Positions 17,156-26,864 of a stretch of DNA of 64,000 nt are shown piece by piece. Numbering within the stretch: position 1 is the first letter of the stretch; every line of letters starts with the position of its first letter. The stretch is taken from NCBI RefSeq assembly GCF_963975745.1, contig NZ_CAXBIB010000006.1:124001-188000 (forward strand), read 5' to 3'. The notes beneath the pieces are model-generated. The model saw only the letters and a list, made by a program, of their open reading frames with translations, did not search any database and was not told the origin of the DNA. Source of the DNA: Parvibaculum sp963975745 (lineage in GTDB: Bacteria; Pseudomonadota; Alphaproteobacteria; Parvibaculales; Parvibaculaceae). The translations under genes and the position numbers were made by a program.

Positions 17156-19051
17156 TTGAGCGGCGGCCCGCGCCCGGAGGCCCGAAAGTTGACTGCACCC
17201 CAAACCGATCCGGACTCAGTGGCGGCCGAGACGGCCCGTCCCCTTCGCCGGGCCGATCCGATTGACGCGCGGATCGATGCCGAGCAGGTCCGTCTGCTGC
17301 TGAGCCTCGGCGAGGCCAGCCGGCTGACGATTTTCGGTGCCATCGCCATTGTCGGGCTCGCCTTCTGGCCGCAGGCGCACCTCTGGACGATCGGCGTCGT
17401 CGCATCCATCCAGCTTGTCGCCCAGATTCTCTTCGACCGGGTGCGCGCCGGCTTCCGCGCCGACCCGGATGCCGTCGGAAACGCCGCATTCTGGGCGCGG
17501 CGCTATGCGCTGGTCACCATCATCAGCGGCTCGACATGGGGCGCGGGTTCCCTGCTGTGGCTGCCCGGCGCGTCCTTCACACACGAAATTTTCTACCTGC
17601 TGGTCCTTGCCTGTCTTGCCATGGCGACCGCGATCACGCGCGCCAACCACCCGCCGGCCGTCGTCTGTTACATCGCGGCCTCCTGCCTGCCGACGGTGGG
17701 CATGCTGCTGTGGCGCGGCGAACCACTTGCGATCGCCACGGTGGCGCTGGCGGCCATGTTCTTCGCAACCGTCGCCGGCTGGACGAAGCGCATCAACAGC
17801 GGTTATCGCGAAGCCTTCCGGCTGCGCTTCGAGAATGCCGATCTCGCCGCACAGATGGCGCGCGCCCATGCCGTGGCCGAACAGAAGCGCCACGATGCCG
17901 AGCAGGCGGAAGCCCGCGCGACGGCCGCAATGGGCGCAAAACAGGCCTTTCTCGACCTGATGAACAATGAAATCCGCATGCCGCTGGAAGGCCTGAGCAG
18001 CATGGCAATGGATCTCGCGGACGCGCCGCTGAACGAGGCCCAGGCGAAGATTGCCCGCTCGATGAATGAAACCAGCCAGCTGCTGCGCCGCCTGTTCGAC
18101 GACATGATCGACCTGTCGGAAATGGAGGCCTTGTCGCTGGAGCTGCAGCCGCGGCGTTTCGATCCGGCGGAACTCGCCGGCGGCGTGGTCCGCATGTTGC
18201 GGCACCATGCGGGCGAACGCGGCTTGTCGCTCGAGCTCGATGCGGCGCTTGACGATGACGTGGACATGCAGGCCGATGCCGACCGTGTGCGCCAGGTGCT
18301 GACGCATCTGATCACCAATGGAATCAAGTTCACCGACACAGGCGGCGTCGTCGTGCGGGTTGCGCCGGTCCAGACACCGGACGGCGACAAGGTCATCCGG
18401 TTCTCCGTTTCGGACACCGGCCCCGGCCTCTCGGCGGAGTCGCGCGCACAACTCTTCGAAACATTCTGGCAAGGCGACACCGCACGCGACAGCCGCTTTA
18501 CCGGCTCGTCGGGCGGCATGGGACTTGGCCTGCCGATCTGCGATCGTCTGGTGCGGCTGATGGGCGGCAAGATCGGCGTCGACAGCGTGCAGGGCCAGGG
18601 CAGCACGTTCTGGTTCCTGCTGCCGGTCGAGCCTGGCTTGGCGACCGGCCATCTTGCATCGCTTGCGACCGGCACCGCGCCGACGGAACGCAGCGGCACC
18701 GAGAAGCTGATCGATCTCGGCCGCCTCTACGACATCGAGCGCGAACTCGGCCCCGAGCGCATTGCCGATCACCTGGTGGCCGGACTCGAGCGCGTGCTGG
18801 CCCTTCATCGCCGCATCGAAAAGGCCTCCAATACAAGCGACCAGAAGGCCATGGCCGAAGGTGCCCGGGCCTTGCAGAGCGCGGCGCACGATATCGGCCT
18901 CCCGGCCATTTCGCATCTGGCCCGCGACATCGAGAGTGCGCTCGATCGCGGCACGGCCGATGCCGCGCTTCGCGACGTGCCCCGGCTGCAGCAGAAAATC
19001 ACCGCGACATGGCGGGAACTTGCCAAGGCCTATCCAGGCGTCACCGGCTGA
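17156..19051 (+). CDS. Hybrid-type histidine kinase homologue with degenerate phosphoacceptor sites
   Basis: A 631-aa membrane protein with N-terminal hydrophobic helices (about 55-215), a coiled coil, a HisKA-like dimerisation helix, a HATPase domain, and an Hpt-like C-terminus. The HisKA H-box reads MNNEIRMP, with Asn271 where SHEIRTP has the phosphorylated His. The ATPase boxes are intact: NGIKF (N box), DTGPGL (G1), FETFWQGD (F), GGMGLGL (G2). The Hpt-like motif reads GARALQSAAHDIG, with Arg571 at the usual phospho-His position. It probably binds ATP but does not autophosphorylate in the usual way. The start is a TTG with GGGGGA 9 bases upstream; no ATG occurs before the membrane part. 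Confidence 0.8.
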   Translation: MSGGPRPEARKLTAPQTDPDSVAAETARPLRRADPIDARIDAEQVRLLLSLGEASRLTIFGAIAIVGLAFWPQAHLWTIGVVASIQLVAQILFDRVRAGFRADPDAVGNAAFWARRYALVTIISGSTWGAGSLLWLPGASFTHEIFYLLVLACLAMATAITRANHPPAVVCYIAASCLPTVGMLLWRGEPLAIATVALAAMFFATVAGWTKRINSGYREAFRLRFENADLAAQMARAHAVAEQKRHDAEQAEARATAAMGAKQAFLDLMNNEIRMPLEGLSSMAMDLADAPLNEAQAKIARSMNETSQLLRRLFDDMIDLSEMEALSLELQPRRFDPAELAGGVVRMLRHHAGERGLSLELDAALDDDVDMQADADRVRQVLTHLITNGIKFTDTGGVVVRVAPVQTPDGDKVIRFSVSDTGPGLSAESRAQLFETFWQGDTARDSRFTGSSGGMGLGLPICDRLVRLMGGKIGVDSVQGQGSTFWFLLPVEPGLATGHLASLATGTAPTERSGTEKLIDLGRLYDIERELGPERIADHLVAGLERVLALHRRIEKASNTSDQKAMAEGARALQSAAHDIGLPAISHLARDIESALDRGTADAALRDVPRLQQKITATWRELAKAYPGVTG

Positions 19052-19087
19052 TTTCATTCGCGGCGCACGCGGCTATACTCGCCGCCC

Positions 19088-21997
19088 ATGCCCCGGCCCG
19101 CTGATTCAGATTCCCCCGACAATCCGGCCGACGGTGCTTCCGGCGCCGGAAGCGCCTATCTGCCCGATGCCCCGGCCATCGTGCCGTCGCGGGCGGCCGG
19201 CGGTGCGGTGGCCGTCAGCGCCGAAGGCGAGGTCGACGAGCTCGAATCCGAGGCCGCACTGAAGCTGATCGAGCGCGAGCCTGTCATCCTCGTCCATGCG
19301 GGCTTCACGGCGCGGCGCATTGCCAGGGGCAAGCCCTTCGGCGCGCCGGGGCCCCATGTGCTCGATCTGATGGAACTCTTCGCCTTCGTGCATCCGGCCG
19401 CCCCATGTCTGCCGACGCCCGAAGGGCTTGCCCGCGCCCTCGGCCTCGATGCCGGCGAGACGCCCGAGGCGCAGGCGCTGATGCTGCATGCGGCCGCCGC
19501 ACGATTGCTGCGCCGTCTTGAAGACCGCAGCCTGCCCGACCGCCCCTCGGCCGCCCGGACCGCCTTTCGCATGGCGGAAGGCGGCTGGGCCTGGGGTCCG
19601 GGCGTCGTCGCGGCCCTGGCCGACGCGCTCGGCCGGGAGGGACGGCCGCCGGCCGGACGCGGCTTCGACATCTGGAACGAATTGCCGGAATGGGAAGAGC
19701 AGGCGCCCCGTCCGCCGGCCGGTTCGCAACCTGTCAGCGAGAGTGAAGCGCGGGAACGGCTTTCGACGCTCGCCGGTGTGGATGCCGAAACACGCGAGGG
19801 TCAGGCGGCCTTTGCCGGCGCCGCGGCTTTCGCCTTCGGTCCGCGTGAAGCCGCCGGCGCGCCCAATATTGTCATCGCCGAAGCGGGTACCGGCATCGGC
19901 AAGACGATCGGCTATATCGCGCCGGCGAGCCTCTGGGCCGAACGCAACAAGGGGACGGTGTGGATCTCGACCTATACCAAGAATCTGCAACGGCAACTCG
20001 ACCAGGAGCTCTCACGGCTTTATCCCGATCCTGCCGAGAAGGCCGAGAAGACCGTCATCCGCAAAGGGCGGGAAAACTATCTCTGCCTGCTCAACTTCGC
20101 CGAACTGGCCGACCGCGCCGCGATGGGCGGGGGCGCGACCGCCATCGGCCTCGTCGCGCGCTGGGCCAAGGCAAGCCGCGACGGCGACATGGTGGGCGGC
20201 GACTTTCCGGCCTGGCTCGCGGCACGGCTCGGCGGCACAACCGGCCGCACGGGCCTCACCGACCGGCGTGGCGAATGCGTCTATACGGCCTGCCCGCATT
20301 ACCGCAAATGCTTCATCGAACGCGCCATCCGCAAGGCGCGCCGGGCCGACATCGTGGTCGCCAATCATGCCCTGGTGATGCGGCAGGCCGCACTCGACCG
20401 GATCATGGGACCGATCGCGACAGCCCAGCCCGCCGATACCGCCGGCGGCGCCGAGGACGAGGCGCCGAGCGGACGGGAGGCCCGTTCGCGCTTCGTATTC
20501 GACGAAGGTCATCATCTGTTCGATGCCGCCGACAGCGCCTTCTCAGCCTCCATCTCGGGGATCGAAACGGCCGAACTCCGGCGCTGGGTTCGCGGCGCCG
20601 AGGGTCAGCGCGGCCGGCGCGGACGCGGGCTGGACGAACGCATCGGCGACCTTGTCGGCGGCGACACGCTGGCCGAGGAAGCGCTCGCCGCTGCCCTGTC
20701 GGCTGCCGCCGCGCTGCCGGGTCCGGGCTGGACGGCGCGTCTCAACGACGGAAATCCACGCGGCGCGGCCGAAACCTTTCTCGCCCTTGTGCGCCAGCAG
20801 GTTCACGCCCGGGCCGAAGACAATGACAGCCCCTTCTCGCTCGAGGCCGAAACCGAGCCGCCGGTGGCCGGGCTTGCGGTGGCAGCCCGCGAACTCGATG
20901 CGGCCTTGCAGCGGCTCATCGCGCCGCTGCAGCTTGTCGCCGATCGACTGCGCGCGCGGCTTGACGACGCGGCCGACGAGCTCGACACAGCAACGCGAAT
21001 CCGCATGGACGCCGCCGCGCGCGGCCTCGACCGCCGGGCGCGCATTCTCATTCCGGCATGGCGCTCAATGCTGGCCGGCCTCAATGCCGTCACGCCCGAA
21101 GAATTCGTCGACTGGTTTGCGATCGAGCGGATGTTCGGCCGCGAAGGCGATGTCGGCATGCACCGGCACTGGCGCGACCCGACCATTCCCTTTGCGCAAG
21201 CGGTACTCGAGCCCGCACACGGCGCATTGATCACATCGGCGACACTGCGCGACCGGTTGATCGATGAGACCGAGGATGACGAGGGCTGGGAGACGGCCGA
21301 GATCAGAACGGGTGCCGCGCATCTTGCCCTTCCGGCACGACGGGTCTTCATGGCGTCGCCCTTCGACTATCAGAAACAAGTGCGCATTTTCGCCGTCAGA
21401 GACGTGGCGCGCAGCGACATCGCACAGGTTGCGGCCGCCTATCGCGAACTCTTCTGCGCAGCCGGCGGCGGCGCGCTGGGGCTCTTTACCGCGATCCACC
21501 GGCTGCGCGCCGTCCATGAGCGCATCGTCGTTCCGCTCGAGGAAGCAGGACTGACGCTTTATGCGCAGCATGTCGACGCGCTCGACACGGGCACGCTTGT
21601 CGACATCTTCCGGGCCGAGAAGCATTCCTGCCTGCTCGGCACTGATGCCGTGCGCGACGGCGTCGACGTACCTGGCGACGCATTACGCATGATCGTGTTC
21701 GACCGCGTGCCGTGGCCCCGCCCCGACATCCTGCACAAGGCCCGGCGGGAATTCTTCGGCAAGGCGCGTTATGACGACATGCTGACCCGACTGCGGCTGA
21801 AACAGGCCTTCGGGCGGCTGATCCGGCGCGCCAGCGACCGCGGGGTCTTTGTCGCGCTCGATGCCCGGTTGCCGACACGCCTGACCTCGGCTTTTCCGCC
21901 AGGGGTCACTGTGCACCGTGTGGGACTTGCCGAGGCCATAGCCGAAACGCGGGCCTTTCTCGGCGGCCCGCTTGCTCCCGAACGGACCACCCCCTAA
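19088..21997 (+). CDS. DinG-type (XPD-like) ATP-dependent DNA helicase
   Basis: A 969-aa superfamily 2 helicase. Walker A is EAGTGIGKT (265-273) and motif II is DEGH (472-475). Cys333, Cys397, Cys402 and Cys408 lie between them and can ligate the 4Fe-4S cluster of the DinG/XPD family. C-terminal helicase motifs include ITSATLRD and QAFGRLIRR. An N-terminal region of about 230 residues precedes the helicase core. The role is probably 5'-3' unwinding of damaged or R-loop DNA. It lies 37 bp after the kinase-like gene and 30 bp before the TerB-like gene. Confidence 0.88.
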   Translation: MPRPADSDSPDNPADGASGAGSAYLPDAPAIVPSRAAGGAVAVSAEGEVDELESEAALKLIEREPVILVHAGFTARRIARGKPFGAPGPHVLDLMELFAFVHPAAPCLPTPEGLARALGLDAGETPEAQALMLHAAAARLLRRLEDRSLPDRPSAARTAFRMAEGGWAWGPGVVAALADALGREGRPPAGRGFDIWNELPEWEEQAPRPPAGSQPVSESEARERLSTLAGVDAETREGQAAFAGAAAFAFGPREAAGAPNIVIAEAGTGIGKTIGYIAPASLWAERNKGTVWISTYTKNLQRQLDQELSRLYPDPAEKAEKTVIRKGRENYLCLLNFAELADRAAMGGGATAIGLVARWAKASRDGDMVGGDFPAWLAARLGGTTGRTGLTDRRGECVYTACPHYRKCFIERAIRKARRADIVVANHALVMRQAALDRIMGPIATAQPADTAGGAEDEAPSGREARSRFVFDEGHHLFDAADSAFSASISGIETAELRRWVRGAEGQRGRRGRGLDERIGDLVGGDTLAEEALAAALSAAAALPGPGWTARLNDGNPRGAAETFLALVRQQVHARAEDNDSPFSLEAETEPPVAGLAVAARELDAALQRLIAPLQLVADRLRARLDDAADELDTATRIRMDAAARGLDRRARILIPAWRSMLAGLNAVTPEEFVDWFAIERMFGREGDVGMHRHWRDPTIPFAQAVLEPAHGALITSATLRDRLIDETEDDEGWETAEIRTGAAHLALPARRVFMASPFDYQKQVRIFAVRDVARSDIAQVAAAYRELFCAAGGGALGLFTAIHRLRAVHERIVVPLEEAGLTLYAQHVDALDTGTLVDIFRAEKHSCLLGTDAVRDGVDVPGDALRMIVFDRVPWPRPDILHKARREFFGKARYDDMLTRLRLKQAFGRLIRRASDRGVFVALDARLPTRLTSAFPPGVTVHRVGLAEAIAETRAFLGGPLAPERTTP

Positions 21998-22027
21998 GCT
22001 CCCGGCAAATCCAGCCAAGGAAGCCTC

Positions 22028-22438
22028 ATGTCGACGATTTCTCCCGAAAACGCCCTGATCTACATCATGGTAACGATGAGCGCCGTCGATCGCGCAATGA
22101 GCGACAACGAACTTCGCGATATCGGCACCATCGTCCAGACCCTGCCTGCCTTTCGCAATTTCAATCCCGAGCGTCTGATTCCGGTGGCCAAGGAATGTGC
22201 GGCCATTCTGCAGGAAGATGGCGGGCTCGATGCCGTGTTCGGACTGGCGAAGGACGCCCTGCCACCGCACCTGCGCGAGACCGGCTATGCGCTGGCTGTC
22301 GAGATCGCGACCTCCGACCTTGCGGTCGGTGCCGAAGAAATCCGGCTGCTGCAGCTGCTGCGCGACACGCTGGACATCGACAAGCTGACGGCCGCGGCCA
22401 TCGAACGCGGCGCACGGGCGCGGCACATGCCGATCTGA
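22028..22438 (+). CDS. TerB-like (tellurite resistance) family protein
   Basis: A 136-aa all-helical protein with the TerB pattern of acidic residues in helix pairs: IMVTMSAVDRAMSDNEL and VEIATSDLAVGAEEIRLLQLL. TerB-like domains bind divalent metal and occur in stress and envelope proteins. This stand-alone version is common in alphaproteobacteria and its role is unknown. A strong AAGGAAG ribosome site precedes the ATG. No other ter genes are nearby. Confidence 0.8.
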   Translation: MSTISPENALIYIMVTMSAVDRAMSDNELRDIGTIVQTLPAFRNFNPERLIPVAKECAAILQEDGGLDAVFGLAKDALPPHLRETGYALAVEIATSDLAVGAEEIRLLQLLRDTLDIDKLTAAAIERGARARHMPI

Positions 22439-22442
22439 GCCG

Positions 22443-23195
22443 TCAGCCGCAGGATCCCGTTCCCGTTTCGCGCAGTTCCTCGTCGATACGGTCGTAGAAG
22501 GTGCGGATACAGCGCGCCGGTCCGTCGAAACGATCGACCTCGCGATGGACGATCACCGGGACGCCGTCATTCCAGGCATAGACATCGACACCGCCCTCGG
22601 CGGCACTCGAGCGCCAGCGGCTGACGATCTCGCGCGTCTCCGGATCGAATTCCGGCGAGACGATTTCGTCAAGCGCGGCGCTGTCGACGAAGCGCTCTTC
22701 ATCGACCGACCAGAGCCAGTTGCGATAGAGCACGTTGGGACCTGCCGTTCCCCCGGCGACGATGCGCATATCGAGATGACCGTCGAAGTCCATGTCGATC
22801 AACTCGAATCCTGCATTTTCGATCGGCACGGCCATGCGCAGTTCCAGGCCCGACATCTCCTGAAGCGGTTCGGACGCCCCGTCCCGGCCGATCCATATGC
22901 CGGTCACCACCCGTTCAGCGGTCACCGAATCGACATGCCATGCCAGCCTGAACACAAAGAGCGGCAGGACCGGACTGATCCAGCTGCGGCAGGCAGTCGT
23001 TCCGGCGCTGTTTTCACCGGCGTCGCTCCGACAGGTGAAGCCGCCCTGAAAGGTCTCGTCGCCGGCAACGGCGGCCGGCGCCATGCCCGGCGGCACCTCG
23101 AAGGCCAGACGATCCGCACGCTCCGTGCCGGCCGCCCCTGCCGGCGCTATCAACAGCAGGAGGAGCAAGCCGCCCGAACAAAAACCACCACGCAT
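22443..23195 (-). CDS. Secreted XAC2610-like protein
   Basis: A 250-aa protein with a signal peptide (LLLLLLIAPAGAAG) and ATG 23195 after a GGAGAGGG ribosome site. The central segment FELIDMDFDGHLDMRI, then NWLWSVDEERFV and SPEFDPETREIVS, resembles XAC2610-type secreted proteins with one EF-hand/VCBS-like Asp-rich turn. It is probably periplasmic or surface-associated. The function is not known. It is convergent with the TerB-like gene (4 bp apart). Confidence 0.65.
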   Translation of the reverse strand: MRGGFCSGGLLLLLLIAPAGAAGTERADRLAFEVPPGMAPAAVAGDETFQGGFTCRSDAGENSAGTTACRSWISPVLPLFVFRLAWHVDSVTAERVVTGIWIGRDGASEPLQEMSGLELRMAVPIENAGFELIDMDFDGHLDMRIVAGGTAGPNVLYRNWLWSVDEERFVDSAALDEIVSPEFDPETREIVSRWRSSAAEGGVDVYAWNDGVPVIVHREVDRFDGPARCIRTFYDRIDEELRETGTGSCG

Positions 23196-23351
23196 CGCCC
23201 TCTCCTTCCGCGTCCGTCCCGTTCTGCCGCGCGGCATTTTATCTCAAAGCGCGGCGCAGTGCCCTCTTTCTTGGCGGCAAAGCCAACCTATAATCGGCGC
23301 TTGCGCCATGTCCATGGCGCATGATTCACGGCGCCAGCCCAGCCGAGGCCA

Positions 23352-24179
23352 ATGACCGAGTTCCTTTCAATTCACGAGCCGCTGTTCCGGCTCGCCAGCT
23401 TTGCAGCAGTGCTGGCCGCGATGGCGCTCTGGGAGCTGGCGGCACCGCGCCGGGTACCTGCCCTGTCGCGCTGGCGGCGCTGGCCGACCAATCTGGTGCT
23501 TTCGGCACTCGGGACCGTGCTGGTGCGGCTGGTGCTGCCGGTCGTCGCCGCCGCCACGGCCATCGAAGCTTCGCGGCGCGGGTTTGGGCTCTTCAACTGG
23601 ATCGGCACACCGGCAGCGATCGCCGTCCCGGTATCGATGGTCGCGCTCGACGCCCTTATCTATGCCCAGCATGTCGTGTTTCACCGGATCGGCCTGCTGT
23701 GGCGGTTGCACAGGGTTCACCATGCCGATCCAGATCTCGACGTCACAACGGGCATACGCTTTCACCCGGTCGAAATCCTGATCAGCATGTGCGTGAAAAT
23801 ACTGGCAGTCGCACTTCTCGGCGCGCCCCTGGTGGCGGTGATTCTGTTCGAAGTGCTGCTCAACGCGGCGGCGATGTTCAATCATTCGAATGTGCGGCTG
23901 CCTGTCGCAGCGGATCGAATCCTGCGCTGGTTCATCGTGACACCCGATATGCACCGGGTGCATCATTCAGTCTATCGTGACGAGCACGACATGAATTTCG
24001 GCTTCAGCCTGTCAGTCTGGGATCGCCTGTTCGGCACCTATCGCGCCCAGCCTCGCGACGGGCACGAAGCCATGCGGATCGGACTTGACGCCTTTCCGGC
24101 ACCGGCACCGGCCGGTCTGGGGTGGAGTCTCCTCAATCCCTTTTCTGGCGCCACGGAGCGTGGAGAGCAACGGATATGA
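23352..24179 (+). CDS. Sterol desaturase / fatty acid hydroxylase family membrane enzyme
   Basis: A 275-aa membrane protein with four or more hydrophobic helices and the histidine clusters of the di-iron fatty acid hydroxylase superfamily: HVVFH, LHRVHH, FNHSN and MHRVHHS. These His residues bind two irons for O2-dependent hydroxylation or desaturation of a lipid substrate, such as a hopanoid, fatty acid or carotenoid; the sequence does not tell which. It overlaps sixA by ATGA. Confidence 0.88.
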   Translation: MTEFLSIHEPLFRLASFAAVLAAMALWELAAPRRVPALSRWRRWPTNLVLSALGTVLVRLVLPVVAAATAIEASRRGFGLFNWIGTPAAIAVPVSMVALDALIYAQHVVFHRIGLLWRLHRVHHADPDLDVTTGIRFHPVEILISMCVKILAVALLGAPLVAVILFEVLLNAAAMFNHSNVRLPVAADRILRWFIVTPDMHRVHHSVYRDEHDMNFGFSLSVWDRLFGTYRAQPRDGHEAMRIGLDAFPAPAPAGLGWSLLNPFSGATERGEQRI

Positions 24180-24706
24180 AGCGCCTGTGCCTGTTGCGTC
24201 ATGCCAAATCGGATTGGGGCGATCCGGCCAAGGACGATTTCGACCGGCCGCTCAATGCGCGCGGGGCGAAGGCCGCCGACTTCATGGCCGGATATATCGC
24301 CGCCTCGGCATTCCGTCCCGATACCGTGCTCTGCTCGACCGCCGTACGCGCGCGGGAGACATGCACCCCGCTCGCCGCGCGCCTCGGCAAGGGAGTGCCG
24401 GTCATCTATCGCGACGAGCTCTATCACGCGATGCCCGATGCAATGCTGGAGGAGATCCGGCAGGCACCGGCGACGGCGCAGACGCTGCTGGTTGTCGCTC
24501 ACAATCCGGGTCTTGTGCTGCTGGCCATGGCGCTGGCCGAGGATCCCGACGACGAGACGGCGCTGCGCATCGCGCATGGCGTGCCGACCGGCGGGTTCAT
24601 CGTCTTCGAGTTTGACGTCGGGCGCTGGACGGAAATAGCCGAGGGCAAGGGTCGCAGCGTCTTTTTCGGGCGGCCGCGTGACCTGATGGCGGAAGAAAAA
24701 GACTGA
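24176..24706 (+). CDS. sixA: SixA-type phosphohistidine phosphatase
   Basis: A 176-aa histidine-phosphatase superfamily protein. The catalytic motif is LLRHAKSDW (the phospho-accepting His of the RH signature) and the second His is in VVAHNPGL. Size and the LRHAKS form match SixA, which dephosphorylates phosphohistidine in Hpt domains or NPr. The ATG at 24176 overlaps the desaturase stop. Whether it acts on the kinase-like protein at 17156 is doubtful, since that protein lacks the Hpt histidine. Confidence 0.85.
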   Translation: MKRLCLLRHAKSDWGDPAKDDFDRPLNARGAKAADFMAGYIAASAFRPDTVLCSTAVRARETCTPLAARLGKGVPVIYRDELYHAMPDAMLEEIRQAPATAQTLLVVAHNPGLVLLAMALAEDPDDETALRIAHGVPTGGFIVFEFDVGRWTEIAEGKGRSVFFGRPRDLMAEEKD

Positions 24707-24715
24707 CCGAGACCG

Positions 24716-25663
24716 TCAGTAGATGTTGTCGGAGAAATAGCGCGCGCTGATGCGGGCATAGGTCCCGTCGACCACAAGCTCTTCAAGCGCCGCATCGAAG
24801 CTGTCGCGCAGGGCGCTGTCGCCGGCGCGCAGCGCAATACCCGCGCCCTCGCCGAACCATGCCGGATCGGAATAGCTCGAACCGGCGAGCCGGCAGCAGC
24901 TCGCACCGTCCGATGCCATCCAGCGCAGCAGGGCGTTCCGATCGGCAAAAAGCAGGTCGGCGCGTCCTGCCGCCAGCGCTTCCTGCGCCTGTTCCAGGGT
25001 CGGCAGGACCAGCGGTTCGGCGGCCGGGAACCGCGCCCTGACATAGGCATGATGCACCGAGCCGGCCTGTACCGCGATGCGCTTCCCGGCAAGCGCGGCC
25101 GGCGTCGCCGCGACCGGCGCATTTGTCCGCCGCGACGCGAAGTGACCCGGCGTCGAGTAGTAGCGCTCGGTAAAGACGATTTCCTCATCGACCGCGGGCA
25201 CCTCGCGGCCGGATCCGGGGATCAGCATCGACGCCACGACCGCATCGCCCTCACCGCGCTTCAATGCCGGCAGAAGCTCGTTCCAGGAGCGGAGTTCGAA
25301 ATCGCATTCGGCCCGCATGCGGGTACACAGGGCACGCGCGATGTCGACGTCGAAGCCCCTCAGTTCACCCCGATCATTGCGATAGTTGAAGGGCGGGTAG
25401 TCGCCCTCGGTCAGGAGACGCAGCCGAAGAACCTTCTCCTCCGGGGCTGGCGTCGTCCCGCGTGCCGGATGCGGCAGCGGCAACTGAAGCGCGGCATATT
25501 GCTCGGCCGTCAATGGCGGCGACGGGGCTGGCGCCGACGGCCCCTCAAGCGCCGCCACGGCCGGGCCTTCGGCCCAAGGCAGAGGCGTTCCGTCATAGAG
25601 CCGGCCCAGCGCGCCGGCGAGCAGGATGATCGCAATGGTGTTGAGGTAGAGAAGAAATCGCAT
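24716..25663 (-). CDS. Extracellular solute-binding protein, family 3 (amino-acid type)
   Basis: A 315-aa protein with an N-terminal hydrophobic anchor or signal (about 4-20), a proline-rich linker (about 30-75), and a periplasmic-binding-protein fold starting LRLLTEGDYPPFNY. GELRGFDVDIARALC and the C-terminal DGTYARISARYF are typical of SBP_bac_3. No permease or ATPase is adjacent, so it may be an orphan receptor or sensor. The long linker suggests a membrane-tethered form. Confidence 0.82.
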   Translation of the reverse strand: MRFLLYLNTIAIILLAGALGRLYDGTPLPWAEGPAVAALEGPSAPAPSPPLTAEQYAALQLPLPHPARGTTPAPEEKVLRLRLLTEGDYPPFNYRNDRGELRGFDVDIARALCTRMRAECDFELRSWNELLPALKRGEGDAVVASMLIPGSGREVPAVDEEIVFTERYYSTPGHFASRRTNAPVAATPAALAGKRIAVQAGSVHHAYVRARFPAAEPLVLPTLEQAQEALAAGRADLLFADRNALLRWMASDGASCCRLAGSSYSDPAWFGEGAGIALRAGDSALRDSFDAALEELVVDGTYARISARYFSDNIY

Positions 25664-25948
25664 CCCGGTCCCAGCCGCTCCAGCTACAACAATCCCGCTG
25701 CCGGGACTGTCTCACTATGACACATCAGGATGACAGTTCCTGCCCCGCCGCAGCAACCAGCGCCCTTCCAGGCTTTTCCTCGCAAAAATCATACCCTCAA
25801 CTTTCGCTTTATTATGGTTAAGGGAAATCTATACTGCCATTCAGTTTCCGTAATCCGAGTGTGTCGTCGAGACTTCCGCTGCGTTCGACTCCGGGGGCTC
25901 CATTTGGACAACAGAAGCGATGCCGCCGGGCGCCCGGCCACAGCCGCC

Positions 25949-26796
25949 ATGGCTGGCTTGAACGAAGCGCACGCGCTCCGGCAAAGACGCCGGGCGGGCG
26001 TGCGGCCGCTGATCGGCGAGCTCGCGGTCGCGGCCGGACTGGCGGCACCGGCGGCGATTGCGACCGCGCTCGACCGGCAGCGCCGCTGGGGGACACGGCT
26101 TGGCGGGGTGCTGGTCAGCACCGGCACGCTGCGGCAGGTCGACATGGCCCGGCTCTATGCGGCGCAGCAGGATATCCCCTTCGTCAACCTGACGACCGAT
26201 CCCTGCGACGCAGGGCTGCTGCGGACAGGCGACCTCGATTTCTATCTCCGCGCGCAGTGCCTGCCCTGGCAACGACGGGGCGCCGAAACCATCTATGTGG
26301 CGGCAGATCCCGACACCGCACGCGACGCGATCGTCCAGCGCGACGGCCGTCCGCAGCCCGTTTTCGTTACCTCGCCGCGCGACATCCGCCAGACCATCAT
26401 GCATGAATTCGACGCCACGCTGAGCGAGCGGGCGATCAGCGAGCTTGCACGGCGCATGCCCGAAAGTTCGGCGGCAATCATCGTGACGCGGCCACAGGCC
26501 ATCACGTTGGCGGGCTTCCTCCTTCTGGCGATCACCGCCCTGGCGGCAGCGCCCGGCACCGCGCTCGTTGCACTCAATATCGTGGTTGGCCTGTGTTTTT
26601 CGGCAATTGCGGCGCTGCGATACATGTCGATCTTCGTCGGCCTGATGGCACGACCGACCGCCGAGGAACGCGCCCACGAACGACATGGCGCGCCCGCCGA
26701 TATCGATCTGCCCGTCTACACCATCATGGTGCCACTCTTCGACGAAGCTCGCGTACTCCCGATCATCGCCCAGGCCCTGCAAGATCTCGACTATCC
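25949..26796 (+). pseudogene. Family 2 glycosyltransferase, 5' part, interrupted by transposon
   Basis: The reading frame starts at ATG 25949 (in-frame ATGs also at 25730 and 25814) and breaks at 26796, where the transposon begins. It encodes an MshEN/GspE-N-like domain (RPLIGELAVAAGLAAPAA to QQDIPFVNL), two transmembrane helices (about LAGFLLLAITALAAAPG and NIVVGLCFSAIAAL), and the first strand of the GT-A domain (YTIMVPLFDEARVLP). Translation into the inverted repeat adds GIR and stops at TAG 26807-26809. Joined to the part at 30060 it would be a complete processive-type glycosyltransferase for an exported polysaccharide (inference). Confidence 0.88.
26789..26796. repeat. Target-site duplication, left copy
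   Basis: GACTATCC, identical to 30052-30059 at the other end. Eight bases is the duplication length typical of IS1595-family insertions. Confidence 0.95.
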
Positions 26797-26819
26797 CGGC
26801 ATTAGGTAGCAAACACACC
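26797..26819 (+). repeat. Left terminal inverted repeat of the transposon
   Basis: 23 bases, perfectly complementary to 30029-30051. It contains the in-frame TAG (26807) that truncates the glycosyltransferase. Homology between the ends stops immediately after base 26819. Confidence 0.93.
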
Positions 26820-26864
26820 AACAAGATTCTGACGTATACGGACTCCCGGCGCTAGTCTTCCGTC

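Noticed and set aside
17216..19057. 613-codon minus-strand frame opposite the kinase-like gene
   Set aside because: His/Arg/Gly-rich shadow frame; the plus strand has full HATPase motifs.
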